Below are positions 40,916-50,413 of a stretch of 64,000 nucleotides of DNA, piece by piece. The notes beneath the pieces were generated by a model. That model was not told the origin of the DNA. It ran no database searches and was given only the letters and a program-made list of their open reading frames with translations. The stretch is from Allorhodopirellula heiligendammensis (GTDB lineage Bacteria; Planctomycetota; Planctomycetia; Pirellulales; Pirellulaceae): contig NZ_SJPU01000004.1 in assembly GCF_007860105.1 (NCBI RefSeq), positions 1 to 64,000 of the forward strand, written 5' to 3'. The translations under genes and the position numbers were made by a program. Numbering within the stretch: position 1 is the stretch's first letter; the number at the start of each line of letters is the position of its first letter.

Positions 40916-41104
40916 ATGCTTTCCCGAATTCATTCACGAAACATTGTGCTGACAGCAGCGATTCTTACTTTTGGACTTATCACGAGCGGGTGTGAGCGTA
41001 AAGAGAAGGTTCTCGACGTTGAAACATCGAGTGGTGGTGGTGTGGAAGTCGAGCGAAACCTTGACACAGGGGCAGTCACGGTGGACGTCGACGATGCTAA
41101 TTAA
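40916..41104 (+). CDS. Small lipoprotein
   Basis: This is a 62-residue protein with a basic N-terminus, a hydrophobic core (TAAILTFGLI) and a lipobox ITSGC (Cys26), hence probably lipid-anchored. The mature part is short and acidic, with two related strands (VLDVETSSGGGVEVER and DTGAVTVDVDD). It lies 52 bases after the dehydrogenase and 68 before the GH13 gene, in the same direction. I know similar tiny lipoproteins from planctomycete genomes but no function. Confidence 0.7.
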   Translation: MLSRIHSRNIVLTAAILTFGLITSGCERKEKVLDVETSSGGGVEVERNLDTGAVTVDVDDAN

Positions 41105-41172
41105 GCGTCAAACCATCACCTTTCCTCAATTTAATTTTCAGTTCAGCTAACCTCCGTTTAGGTTTTTTTCAA

Positions 41173-43002
41173 ATGCCAGCAACTCCCTCGCTTGAACCCG
41201 CTCAATCTGCTGTCGATGCAACCCAGGCGGCTGGGATGGGGCCGATCGTGCTCGATCGCGGTGTTGCATTCCGCGTTTGGGCACCTCATGCGGACAACGT
41301 ATCGGTCATCGGCGACTTCAACGATTGGAGATCGAAAGCCAATGTGATGGAGCGGGATCAAGGAGGTTGTTGGTACACGTACATTGAAGCCGCCAAGCCT
41401 GGCGATCAATACAAATACGAAATTTCAAATGGCGAGCGCACGTTCCAACGGATTGATCCGCGTGTTCGAGAGGTGACCAATTCCGTCGGTAACGGGATCA
41501 TTCATGACCCGCAATTTGACTGGCAAGGTGACGCATTTCAAATGGCGTCGTGGAATGAGCTGGTTATCTATGAAACACATATCGGAACGTTTTGCCGAAA
41601 CGACGACAACAGCGTTGGGACCTTTGAGGACTACATCAGCAAGTTCGACTACCTGAAGGAGCTCGGTGTGAACGCATTACAAATCATGCCGCTCGCCGAG
41701 TTCGCCGGCGACTTTTCCTGGGGATACAATCCCGCGCATCCGTACGCGATTGAAACCGCCTACGGTGGGCCGGTTGGATTCAAGACATTTGTGCGTGAGG
41801 CGCACCGCGCCGGATTTGCTGTCATTCTCGACGTCGTTTACAACCATTTTGGTCCCAGCGATCTCGATTTATGGCAATTCGATGGTTGGAGCGAAAATGA
41901 CAAGGGCGGTATCTACTTTTACAATGACTACCGCTCATCCACACCATGGGGTGACACGCGACCAGACTATGGTCGTGGCGAAGTGCGTTCCTATATCCGC
42001 GATAACGCGATGATGTGGCTCGAAGACTTCCACGTCGATGGTCTCCGCTACGACATGACCCTTTACATTCGCAGTGTTGACGCCAGCGGTCAGCAGGAGA
42101 TTCCTGAAGGGTGGGGCCTCACACAGTGGGTCAATCGAGAAGTGCATGCGTACAAGCCCTCGGCGATCACTATTGCCGAGGACCTCCAAGATAACGCTTA
42201 TCTTACGAAGCCAGACAGCGAAGGTGGTGCGGGGTTTTCGACTCAATGGGACGCTGCGTTCGTGCATCCCATTCGTGACGTCATCACCCAGTCGGATGAT
42301 GCGGGCCGTGACATGAACAAAGTTCGAGACGCACTTTATCATGCGTACGATGGCGACGCCTTTCGACGTGTCGTCTATACCGAATCACACGATGAGGTCG
42401 CCAACGGCAAGGCACGTGTGCCCAGCGAAATTGATTCCGATGACCCCGACGCCTGGTTCGCTCAAAAGCGGTCGACACTCGGATTGGCACTTGTTCTAAC
42501 CGCCCCCGGGATTCCAATGCTGTTCCAGGGCCAAGAATTCCTGGTCGACGGCTGGTTCCAAGATGCTGATGAACTTGACTGGGACCAAGCGAGCGAACAC
42601 GGCGGCATCATCAAGCTGACAGAGAAACTAATTCGCTTGCGCCGGAATCTCGATGGCAACACGAAGGGACTCACCGGACAACGAATCGAGGTGTTTCATA
42701 TCAATCACCGAAATAAGGTTGTGGCATTTCAGCGAGGTTTCGACGGTGGTCCTGGAGACGATGTTGTTGTGATTGCGAATTTCGCAAACCAACACTTCGA
42801 ACAATATCAGTTTGGTTTGCCTGCGAGCGGGATGTGGCGCCGACGATTTAGCAGTGATCGGCGAATGTATAGCGAGGATTTTGCCGGGCAAGCGAGTGGC
42901 GACATCCAAGCAGAGTCGTCCGCATATGACGGAAAACCATTTAGTGGTCGAATAGAACTGCCGCCCTACACGGCGCTGATTTACTCCCAAGAAGCGACGT
43001 GA
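41173..43002 (+). CDS. GH13 alpha-amylase-family enzyme, branching-enzyme type, with CBM48
   Basis: The 609-residue cytoplasmic protein starts with an Ala/Pro leader and a CBM48 domain (FRVWAPHADNVSVIGDFNDW, about 33-52). The TIM barrel has VVYNHFGP (region I), GLRYDMT with nucleophile Asp294, IAED with acid/base Glu336, and ESHDEV with Asp407. The YETHIGTF and YNPAHPYAIETAYGGP segments match glycogen branching enzymes and trehalohydrolases, so a role in alpha-glucan or trehalose metabolism is likely. Region IV reads SHDE rather than NHDE/SHDN. It closes the stress-like cluster, fitting storage or compatible-solute turnover. Confidence 0.88.
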   Translation: MPATPSLEPAQSAVDATQAAGMGPIVLDRGVAFRVWAPHADNVSVIGDFNDWRSKANVMERDQGGCWYTYIEAAKPGDQYKYEISNGERTFQRIDPRVREVTNSVGNGIIHDPQFDWQGDAFQMASWNELVIYETHIGTFCRNDDNSVGTFEDYISKFDYLKELGVNALQIMPLAEFAGDFSWGYNPAHPYAIETAYGGPVGFKTFVREAHRAGFAVILDVVYNHFGPSDLDLWQFDGWSENDKGGIYFYNDYRSSTPWGDTRPDYGRGEVRSYIRDNAMMWLEDFHVDGLRYDMTLYIRSVDASGQQEIPEGWGLTQWVNREVHAYKPSAITIAEDLQDNAYLTKPDSEGGAGFSTQWDAAFVHPIRDVITQSDDAGRDMNKVRDALYHAYDGDAFRRVVYTESHDEVANGKARVPSEIDSDDPDAWFAQKRSTLGLALVLTAPGIPMLFQGQEFLVDGWFQDADELDWDQASEHGGIIKLTEKLIRLRRNLDGNTKGLTGQRIEVFHINHRNKVVAFQRGFDGGPGDDVVVIANFANQHFEQYQFGLPASGMWRRRFSSDRRMYSEDFAGQASGDIQAESSAYDGKPFSGRIELPPYTALIYSQEAT

Positions 43003-43192
43003 TTGACATTTGGATTGCGAGGGATTTCTCGTTCCGTAACATGGGCTCGTCCGTCAGTTAACGAAATCTGGCGAGAGTCAGATGACGGGGCCATGCAGTA
43101 GCAACTGTACGGAAAGGTTGCTCTGCGGAAGCATCGCAAAACCCACAGCACGAAGCCCCGCCTGTTCCGAAACATCTCATTGGAAGTCCGCA

Positions 43193-43684
43193 ATGATTCG
43201 CGATCATACGCTCCACCTGAATGCAGTCGACACCCAGCAGTTAACCCGTTGGATGAAAAGTGCGTTGGCGGCGGGCGTGCAGGCAGGGGAGAATCCATTC
43301 GGGGCGGCTATTTTCGCGGTCGACGGCACGCAGGTCGTTGCCGCTAATAATACTGTGAATTCGACGAATAATCCTGCGGCACACGCAGAGGTGAATGCGA
43401 TTGCCGATGCCAGTCGTTCACTCGGGAGATCCGACCTGGGTGGATATTGGTTGCTAGCGACTGCGGAGCCTTGTCCGATGTGTCTTTCCGCTGCCGTGAT
43501 TGCGGGAATTCGAAACATCGCCTTTGGTGCCAATCAAGTCGTTGTCAACGAAGCGGGCTATGGTGGATTGGGAATTTGCAGCCGAGAACTCGCTAACCAA
43601 TTTAATTGTGAGATAGTGCTGCGAGGCTCAATTTTGGGTAACGATTGCGTGCGGTTCTTGCTCAACAATCGAAAGCCCAACTGA
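43193..43684 (+). CDS. Nucleoside deaminase (guanine/cytosine deaminase type)
   Basis: ATG 43193 is preferred over an upstream in-frame ATG at 43082 because the family fold begins soon after it. The 163-residue zinc deaminase has HAEVNAI (His ligand and catalytic Glu, near 65-71) and PCPMC (two Cys ligands, near 94-98). A late GYGGLGICSREL segment resembles GuaD/tRNA-deaminase relatives. It hydrolyses the amino group of a base such as guanine. The spacing of 190 bases to the GH13 gene suggests an independent unit. Confidence 0.88.
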   Translation: MIRDHTLHLNAVDTQQLTRWMKSALAAGVQAGENPFGAAIFAVDGTQVVAANNTVNSTNNPAAHAEVNAIADASRSLGRSDLGGYWLLATAEPCPMCLSAAVIAGIRNIAFGANQVVVNEAGYGGLGICSRELANQFNCEIVLRGSILGNDCVRFLLNNRKPN

Positions 43685-43834
43685 ATGAGCGCCTTAACAG
43701 TCCGCCACGTGTCAGGCTAAGAGGGCTCCCCGAGACTTTGACGGTATCAGTCCGCTGGAGTGAGCAGTGGACGTCGTTGACGCGCACCAGCCGTCTCAGA
43801 GCATGAGCCGCCGCCAGGCCAGCGTCTATGAGCG

Positions 43835-43987
43835 TTAGCGTTTGGCGTCCTCGTCATCGATTAGCATCCGCACTGCGGGAGTATCAAGATCGTCATATTG
43901 ACCGCTACGAATGCACAACACACAGGCGAGCAATCCGCCGCCGCCAAGGAGTAATGCGAGTGGAAGTGCGACATACAGAACGCTCAC
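43835..43987 (-). CDS. ccoS: Cytochrome cbb3 oxidase maturation protein CcoS
   Basis: The start is GTG 43987, which overlaps the ccoI stop by GTGA; a longer frame to 44038 has a Pro-rich leader that the family lacks. The 50-residue product begins with a span (VLYVALPLALLLGGGGLLACVLCI) followed by RSGQYDDLDTPAVRMLIDDE. This RSGQ-x-DDL-x-TP-x-x-R-x-L-x-D pattern is diagnostic of CcoS/FixS, which is needed to insert cofactors into the cbb3 oxidase. It is the last gene of the maturation operon. Confidence 0.93.
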   Translation of the reverse strand: MSVLYVALPLALLLGGGGLLACVLCIRSGQYDDLDTPAVRMLIDDEDAKR

Positions 43988-46488
43988 CGCAATGATTCCC
44001 GAGGGGCTGGAAGTGATTGGGACGGGTAGGTGGGCCACATCAATGTTACCGCCAGGACACTGACGCTGCTCAGAGGCATTAGGATTGCGGCGACGAGCGG
44101 ACTGATTTTGCCGCTCATTGCCAATGCGACGGCGACTAGATTATACAGCAGGGAAACGGCGAGGGCAGTCCGAATTAGCCAGTCCGTACGCCTCGAGGCG
44201 TCAATGAGATCATCCACCCGGTGGAGGTGATCGTCGGCAATGAAGACAGGGGCGGCCTGCAGGCTCACCTCCACGCCCCCGCGGACGGCAATCCCCACGT
44301 CTGCGGCTGCCAGGGCAGCGGCATCGTTTGCCCCATCGCCAACCATGACGGTTGTTGGCACGTCCGCAGTCGTAAACCGCTTGTCGCCCCGCACCGCAGC
44401 TAGTTTTTCCTCAGGACTGAGGCCGCCAAAGGTGAGTTCTCGGTCTACCCCGAGGAGATCAGCGACATGATTAACGATTTCGGGATGATCGCCAGAGAGG
44501 ATACCAACCTCCCAGCCACGTTGCCGCAATCGTGTCAGGGTCTCAGCGGCTTCCGGTTTGATTGCATCCGAGATCGCAACCACGGCCTCCACGATGCCGT
44601 CACGGGCAATGACAATCGGGCTGGCCGCCTGTCCGGTACAATCACCGATCGCGTCCAAGACAACCTGGCCCAATCCGAACCCTTGGTTTCGTAAAAACGA
44701 TGGGCTACCGACCAGAATTTCACTCTCGTCAGCGTGCCCCAACACTCCTTGGCGATACACCGCATCGAGTTGGGCGTCAGGTAGCGTGTGGACGCCGGTG
44801 CGGCGTGCTAGCCGGACCAGTGCGGCAGCAACTGGATGCCGGCAATGCTGTTCCACCGCTGCAGCGGCAGCGATCACGTCGGACGCTCCCCATACAACCC
44901 ACGCATCGGGCTGTCCCGTCGTCAGCGTTCCCGTCTTATCAAACCAGATACGTCCGCCTCGCGCGAGTTGTTGCAGGGTGGTGCCGTCGCGAATCAACAC
45001 GCGGTGTTTGGCGGCACGGCCGAGAGAAACCGCAATCGCCAGTGGAGTGGCCAACGCCAATGCACAGGGGCACGCCACGATCAACAACGCCGTCGCATTG
45101 GATGCAGCCATCGCCCACCCCTGCGGTAGCCACCACAGAAACGTGACAATGGCCAGCAGCGTCACTGCCACGACAAACACGCCCCCGATCGAATCCGCAA
45201 ACTGCACGATCGGAATTTTGTCACTCATGGCTTCCTCGACCGATTGCATCACACGACCGATGCGACTTTCGCGGCCAGTTGAGTGTACGCAAATATCAAG
45301 GGGCCGCTGCAGGTTCAGCGTACCGGCAGAAACCTCACCACCTTCGCAAATTTCAACCGGAACACTTTCACCGGTTAACAGGGACCGATCGAGTAGGGAT
45401 TCGCCGTGGACAACTTCGCCATCGACAGGGATGCTTTCGCCCGCATCCACACGAACACAATCGCCACTCTTCAAAATATCCACCAATACCGTATCGATTG
45501 TGCCGTCGGAATTCACGCGAGCGGCATGTCGAGGCGTGATACGAAGTAACAGATCGACAGCCTTGGCGGCCCGATGCTGTTGATGAAACTGAATCCAACG
45601 ACCAATCAACAGTAGGAACACGAGCACCGCGAGCGAATCAAAATACAATTGATTACCGCCCACAATCACATTGACAACTCCTGCCACCGTACCAACCGCC
45701 AAACCGAGAGCAACCGGGAGGTCCATATGCGGCACGCGTGACTTCAGCGATGCAAAAGCACCGACGAAAAACGTTCGTCCTGGGAACAGCACCGATGCGA
45801 CGCCTAACAGGGTACCGGTCAACGCTAGAAAAGAGCGATGCTCGACCGCAACACTTTGCAGATCTCCTGCGTAGAGTGCCACCGCGATCCACATCGCGTT
45901 GGCTGCACAGAACCCCGCGACCGCAATGCGAATCAAATGACGTCGGTTCTCATTCTGAAAGTGAGAATCGCGCTCTGGTGAGAGTGGTGCAAGCTCGTAG
46001 CCTAGTCGGTCGAGCAAACGAGCAATCTGACTCAGCGCAGTTGTGGCTGGGTCGTACACAACTCTTACCGTATGATCGCTCATCTTGACTCGCGCCGCAT
46101 TCCAACCCGGGGTGTGTCGTGCCGCATTCTCGATCAACCATGCACACGCGGCACAGTGCAGGCCATGCACTGCAAGCTCGCTGCACAGCAAACCGTCGTC
46201 AGTGCGTCGCGGCGTGGAAGTACCAAGAAACTCCTCGCTATCAAACCGATCATAGCGGTGCGATTTTTCATTAACGCGCGTCGCCGTTCCACGTCCAAGC
46301 TGATCACGCAGTCCGTAATAGGACTCCAAGCCCCAACCATGAATCAGCTCATAGGCACCGCGACAGCCGTTGCAGCAGAATATCTCTTCGGACGGTTGGT
46401 CAGGGTAGCTATCGGTTGGTTCACCGCAATGGATACAGGGCCGCGAAATGCGCGTTGGTGTAATGGCAGGAGATTGAGTTGGCGTCAT
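43984..46488 (-). CDS. ccoI: Copper-translocating P-type ATPase for cbb3 oxidase assembly
   Basis: The 834-residue protein has an N-terminal cysteine-rich region (CIHCGEPT...FCCNGCRGAY) and a heavy-metal-associated domain (GLHCAACAWLIENA). Eight spans are expected. It has the CPC motif ACPCALALATP, the phosphorylated DKTGT, HP locus (CRHPVAAAL) and GDGANDAAAL. The combination of a CNGC-type N-terminus, CxxC HMA domain and ccoS coupling matches CcoI/FixI, which exports Cu for cbb3 oxidase. It lies 14 bases after the TauE/SafE gene and overlaps ccoS by four bases. Confidence 0.93.
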   Translation of the reverse strand: MTPTQSPAITPTRISRPCIHCGEPTDSYPDQPSEEIFCCNGCRGAYELIHGWGLESYYGLRDQLGRGTATRVNEKSHRYDRFDSEEFLGTSTPRRTDDGLLCSELAVHGLHCAACAWLIENAARHTPGWNAARVKMSDHTVRVVYDPATTALSQIARLLDRLGYELAPLSPERDSHFQNENRRHLIRIAVAGFCAANAMWIAVALYAGDLQSVAVEHRSFLALTGTLLGVASVLFPGRTFFVGAFASLKSRVPHMDLPVALGLAVGTVAGVVNVIVGGNQLYFDSLAVLVFLLLIGRWIQFHQQHRAAKAVDLLLRITPRHAARVNSDGTIDTVLVDILKSGDCVRVDAGESIPVDGEVVHGESLLDRSLLTGESVPVEICEGGEVSAGTLNLQRPLDICVHSTGRESRIGRVMQSVEEAMSDKIPIVQFADSIGGVFVVAVTLLAIVTFLWWLPQGWAMAASNATALLIVACPCALALATPLAIAVSLGRAAKHRVLIRDGTTLQQLARGGRIWFDKTGTLTTGQPDAWVVWGASDVIAAAAAVEQHCRHPVAAALVRLARRTGVHTLPDAQLDAVYRQGVLGHADESEILVGSPSFLRNQGFGLGQVVLDAIGDCTGQAASPIVIARDGIVEAVVAISDAIKPEAAETLTRLRQRGWEVGILSGDHPEIVNHVADLLGVDRELTFGGLSPEEKLAAVRGDKRFTTADVPTTVMVGDGANDAAALAAADVGIAVRGGVEVSLQAAPVFIADDHLHRVDDLIDASRRTDWLIRTALAVSLLYNLVAVALAMSGKISPLVAAILMPLSSVSVLAVTLMWPTYPSQSLPAPRESLR

Positions 46489-46502
46489 AGTTTAAACATC
46501 AA

Positions 46503-47360
46503 TCAGTCTGATGTGCTGGTACCCGCCGGCGGAGCGCTCCGCTGATCGACTGCGAACGGGAGCGATCCCGGTTCCCGCTGCCCCACGCCGCCATTACAGA
46601 ATTCCGTGGGTATTTGACCATTTCGATCGCCCATGAGATCGAGGGAACCGCCCCCACCTAGATCCGACATCGAATTCAGGCCAGCGAAACCCCGTCCGGT
46701 TGCTGTGAACCCGCCAGCGACAATCAATAAAATGGCCGTAACGACAGGCACGACTTTCACGAACTCGCGTGAGAGCGTTTGTGTTCCTGCAATTAACGCG
46801 GTCAGTGCAGGCACTGTTCCTACCCAGAACGCCGCCATGGTGACACCACCCATCAGAACGCTACCTGTCCCCGCGGCAATCAACGCGAATAGGTACAACC
46901 AACCACAGGGTAACAGCGTTGTCAGCATACCCACCGCCAACGCTCGAGCACTGGCCGGCAACTGAAATACATAGGGCCGCAACTTAACGAGCAATCCACC
47001 AACTCGACTTGGCGCCGATGCCATTCTCCCCGCGCCTCGCATCGCCCACGCCAATCCCATGAGTCGCCAAGCCCCGATCAATACCATCAGCATGCCGACC
47101 ACGCGGGCGGCAGCTAATTGAAACCCGAATGTTTGGCCACCGATATCAACGAGGCTACCGATCCCACCGGCAATCAAACCCGCGATCACGTAAGTGGTTA
47201 AGCGGCCGAAGTGGTAGAGCGACGTTGACCAAACGATTCGCCGTCGAGACGCACTTTCGCCCGCACCGCTGGCCCAGATCGCCAGCGGACCACACATCCC
47301 CACACAGTGCATACTGCCTAAGAGACTGGCGGTGACGACGGCGGTGACGAGCACAAGCAT
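46503..47360 (-). CDS. Sulfite exporter TauE/SafE-like membrane protein (cbb3 cluster type)
   Basis: The 285-residue protein has six or so spans and a conserved start, LLGSMHCVGMCGPLAIW, in which His and two Cys could bind copper. A second half contains TTLLPCGWLYLFALIAAGTG. This HCxGMCGP subgroup is regularly found in cbb3 maturation operons. The ATG at 47360 fits the first span; an in-frame TTG at 47369 adds three residues. It follows an alpha/beta hydrolase gene by about a dozen bases and precedes ccoI. A role in copper or haem-copper site assembly is inferred from context. Confidence 0.85.
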   Translation of the reverse strand: MLVLVTAVVTASLLGSMHCVGMCGPLAIWASGAGESASRRRIVWSTSLYHFGRLTTYVIAGLIAGGIGSLVDIGGQTFGFQLAAARVVGMLMVLIGAWRLMGLAWAMRGAGRMASAPSRVGGLLVKLRPYVFQLPASARALAVGMLTTLLPCGWLYLFALIAAGTGSVLMGGVTMAAFWVGTVPALTALIAGTQTLSREFVKVVPVVTAILLIVAGGFTATGRGFAGLNSMSDLGGGGSLDLMGDRNGQIPTEFCNGGVGQREPGSLPFAVDQRSAPPAGTSTSD

Positions 47361-47373
47361 GGGGATCAACGCT

Positions 47374-48261
47374 TTAGTTCAGAACGCCTAAATCTCGCAT
47401 CCAAGCCTCGGCGTACTGCGGCCATGACTCGGGAGCTCGCTCAGATCCCCGTAGTCCGTAGCCGTGGCCACCACTGGGAAATAGATGCATTTCTGCGGGG
47501 ACCTGGGCGCGTTTCAAAGCAAGGTAATACATCAAAGTTCCCTCGACGTGGGTGCCATCATCCTCGGTCTGGAACAAGAACGTGGGGGGCGTTTTTTCGG
47601 TGACCTTCAGCTCTGGCGGCAACTCCAGCGCTTGCTTCTGGGCCAAATACGCAGGATAAATCAAAATCACAAAATCGGGCCGGCAACTCACTCGGTCGGC
47701 GTCATCGATTGGCTCATAGGTCCGCTTGTCGAATTGGGTGCTCGCAGCCGCCGACAGGTGGCCCCCTGCTGAAAAACCCAGCACACCAATCCGCTGCGGA
47801 TCGAGATTCCATGAATCCGCCTGAGCACGAACCAATCCCAAGGCGCGCTGCAGGTCCTGCAGAGGTGCCGCGTGAGCAGGCAAGCCTTCACGCCGTGGCA
47901 CACGATACTTCAGCAACACCGCGTTGACGCCAATCGAGTTGAGCCATTCACAGACTTCGGTGCCCTCCAAATCCATTGCGAGAATGTGATAGCCGCCGCC
48001 GGGGCATACAATTACAGTCGCCGCTGTCTCGGAGTTGTCGGAGGCACGATACAGCGTCATTGTTGGTTCGGAGACATTTCCCAGCCGGATGACGCGATTG
48101 GTCGTTTCCTCGGCGCTCGTCGTATCGTGTTCTTCACCAATATCACCTCGTTCTCCTGGGGCCCCATCGGGCCACAGCAATTGGGGTTCCGCTGCATTTG
48201 CAGCGATCGCCATCAGGCAGAATGCTAGGGTGCACGACGCGATCGGGCCAAGCCTCAACAT
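47374..48261 (-). CDS. Secreted alpha/beta hydrolase (acetyl-xylan-esterase-like)
   Basis: The 295-residue protein has a Sec signal (1-23, cleavage at NAA-EP). The alpha/beta-hydrolase fold has an oxyanion segment CPGGGYHILAMDLEG, nucleophile GFSAGGHL (Ser), an Asp in the ETEDD-like loop and a late GGHGYGL histidine. This is the BD-FAE/axe-like family that removes acetyl or other esters from polysaccharides. It is unusual that it stands directly upstream of the cbb3 maturation genes in the same direction; read-through transcription is likely, functional relation unclear. Confidence 0.85.
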   Translation of the reverse strand: MLRLGPIASCTLAFCLMAIAANAAEPQLLWPDGAPGERGDIGEEHDTTSAEETTNRVIRLGNVSEPTMTLYRASDNSETAATVIVCPGGGYHILAMDLEGTEVCEWLNSIGVNAVLLKYRVPRREGLPAHAAPLQDLQRALGLVRAQADSWNLDPQRIGVLGFSAGGHLSAAASTQFDKRTYEPIDDADRVSCRPDFVILIYPAYLAQKQALELPPELKVTEKTPPTFLFQTEDDGTHVEGTLMYYLALKRAQVPAEMHLFPSGGHGYGLRGSERAPESWPQYAEAWMRDLGVLN

Positions 48262-48577
48262 AGTTTTCCTCGTGGGTTGCTAAACAGCAGTTCGCCGGTG
48301 TCTTCCGATCCGAACGCCGGCGTCCATTGTAGCGAAACATGTCCAGTCCGGCTCCAGGCCTAATCGAAATCGCCAGTCGAAAAGCGTTGGCAGGTGAGTC
48401 CGCGCGCTAGATACCCGTGAATAAACCACGACTTCCCCTCGTCCGGCGCTTACAACTGATCGATAGAGTCTCTGTTCCCGCTAAAACGAATCAAACTTTG
48501 CTCCACTGGCATGCTGAGCACGCTTGATCGTCCGCAACGGTGAGCACCGAATTTGGCTTTCCAGCAATGATGATCCG
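48262..48577. other. Intergenic region
   Basis: This 316-base spacer lies between two minus-strand genes. It presumably holds the promoter of the hydrolase-cbb3 operon, but no convincing hexamers, repeat or gene are visible. Confidence 0.4.
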
Positions 48578-50413
48578 CTACTTTATCAGCGTTATGGCCG
48601 GACCGGTGGTCGGAATCAGTTCGACGGACTTGACCGAGGTCGTTCCAGGCGGAAGGTGAATACGGACGTGGATGACTTTTAACTCAATGGGGATGCGTGT
48701 CTCGATGGTTTGCCACTGGTCCGATTTCTCTGCGGCGAAGTTGACTCGATTGCCTTCGACGAAACTCTCGTCCATGGAGGTTCGCCAGGAGACACCGAGT
48801 GCCCCTGACGCTGTCGTCTTGACAACCATTCGGACGGAAACAGGGCCGGCCAAGTTTAAGCCGTTTCTGGTAATGAACGGTGCTTGTGGCGCATCGGGTC
48901 TGTGGGGTTCTAATCGCAATCCTTCTCTAGTGACTGTCATTTTGCCGCCTCGAATGGTCCACGGAGATGCGAGATTCTGCATCTCAGACTTGGACTCCGC
49001 CGAATCGGAGTTCGGCAGGAACTTCTTTGGTGCAGGTGATGCCGGTTTGCCGTCGAGATAGAAATCGAAATAGTCAGTTGCAGCCTTGGACATGTCACCG
49101 TTTGCCAGCCCGGGCGGATCAAGTTTACTGGCCCAATGCGATAGCTTCTCCCGCAGCCGATCAGCAATTTCGGGATGTTCATCCGCCAAATTATGTTGCT
49201 CTTCGAGGTCACTTTTTAAGTTGTACAGATACTCTCGATCGCCGCCGCGGAGCAGCTTCCAGTCACCCTCACGAATCGCCGACTGGGCAGACCAACGCCA
49301 AGCGAGAAACTCATGGGGGGCTTCCTTCCTTGCACCGGTAAAGTACGGAATTAAATTAACTCCGTCGAAGTCCTCTGGCTTTGACTCGAGCATGGCGAGC
49401 TCAGCGGAGGTCGCAGCGACATCGAGCGCGCTCACCGGGTGTTCGAATACGAGTCCGGCTGGAATCGTTCCCGGCCAGCAGGCGACGAACGGGACATGCA
49501 TGCCGCCTTCAGAGAGCATGCCTTTTTCGCCGTTGAGTGGATCATTCAGAGATCCATCCCAACCGGGGCCGCCTCCGGGGGCGTCAAGTTTATGAATTTT
49601 CAACGGCGCCCCGTTATCACCGATGTAGAAGATCAATGTATTTTCTCTCAAGCGGTGTTGGGCCAGCGTGCGAGTGATCAATCCGACCCCATCATCGACG
49701 GCTGACAACATGGCGAGTGCTTGCCGTCGCCGTTCAGGCATTTCGCCGGGAAATCGATCGAGATACTGTTGCGGGGCGTCCAAGGGCACGTGTGGCGCGC
49801 GGTACGCGACGTATAGGAAAAATGGATGATCCCGATAACGCTCGATGAGCGAAGCAGCGGCTTGGCTACATGCATCAATGTGGTACATCTGTTGCCGCTG
49901 AGTCGACAGTTCTCGATCGCTACCATCAAGATTGATGTTGGCGACGAAGGGCCCGCCAGAGTTCTGGTTGAAAACATGCTTGAACCCGTGTTCGACAATT
50001 TGCGACCCTGGGCCAAGGTGCCACTTTCCAAATTGAGCGGTGATGTATCCCGCTTTCTGCAGACGTTCAGCGATTGTCAGTTCGCGATCAAAACCCGCAA
50101 GCGAGTGGCCGTTGGACTCAACGCCGAACTTGGATTGAAACTTACCAACTAACAATCCTGCTCTGGACGGCACACATTGCGGCGCGGTGCTATAGCCATG
50201 CCGCGCGAGCACACCGGTTCTTGCCAAGGCGTCGACGTTGGGTGTACTGATGTCATCAATCACTCCTTGGCAGGACATATCCGCGTAGCCGTGGTCATCA
50301 GTGTAAAACACGATAATGTTTGGCCGCTCAACCTTGGCTGCAGCGTTAGAAACCGTCGCCAGCGAGAGGCCGATAACCAGGCATACTCTGAATGTCGTTG
50401 TCGATTGCATCAT
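48578..50413 (-). CDS. Secreted Cys-type sulfatase with extra C-terminal domain
   Basis: The 611-residue protein has a Sec signal (1-26), metal-binding FYTDDHGYAD, and the sulfatase motif C-V-P-S-R at 80-84, whose Cys80 would be converted to formylglycine. GKWHLGPGSQI and a late GDNGAP provide further active-site residues. The sulfatase fold ends near 460; about 150 further residues form a beta-rich domain, perhaps for glycan binding. Planctomycetes use many such enzymes on algal sulfated polysaccharides. No maturase (FGE or anSME) is in the window. Two start codons (MM) are adjacent. Confidence 0.92.
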   Translation of the reverse strand: MMQSTTTFRVCLVIGLSLATVSNAAAKVERPNIIVFYTDDHGYADMSCQGVIDDISTPNVDALARTGVLARHGYSTAPQCVPSRAGLLVGKFQSKFGVESNGHSLAGFDRELTIAERLQKAGYITAQFGKWHLGPGSQIVEHGFKHVFNQNSGGPFVANINLDGSDRELSTQRQQMYHIDACSQAAASLIERYRDHPFFLYVAYRAPHVPLDAPQQYLDRFPGEMPERRRQALAMLSAVDDGVGLITRTLAQHRLRENTLIFYIGDNGAPLKIHKLDAPGGGPGWDGSLNDPLNGEKGMLSEGGMHVPFVACWPGTIPAGLVFEHPVSALDVAATSAELAMLESKPEDFDGVNLIPYFTGARKEAPHEFLAWRWSAQSAIREGDWKLLRGGDREYLYNLKSDLEEQHNLADEHPEIADRLREKLSHWASKLDPPGLANGDMSKAATDYFDFYLDGKPASPAPKKFLPNSDSAESKSEMQNLASPWTIRGGKMTVTREGLRLEPHRPDAPQAPFITRNGLNLAGPVSVRMVVKTTASGALGVSWRTSMDESFVEGNRVNFAAEKSDQWQTIETRIPIELKVIHVRIHLPPGTTSVKSVELIPTTGPAITLIK

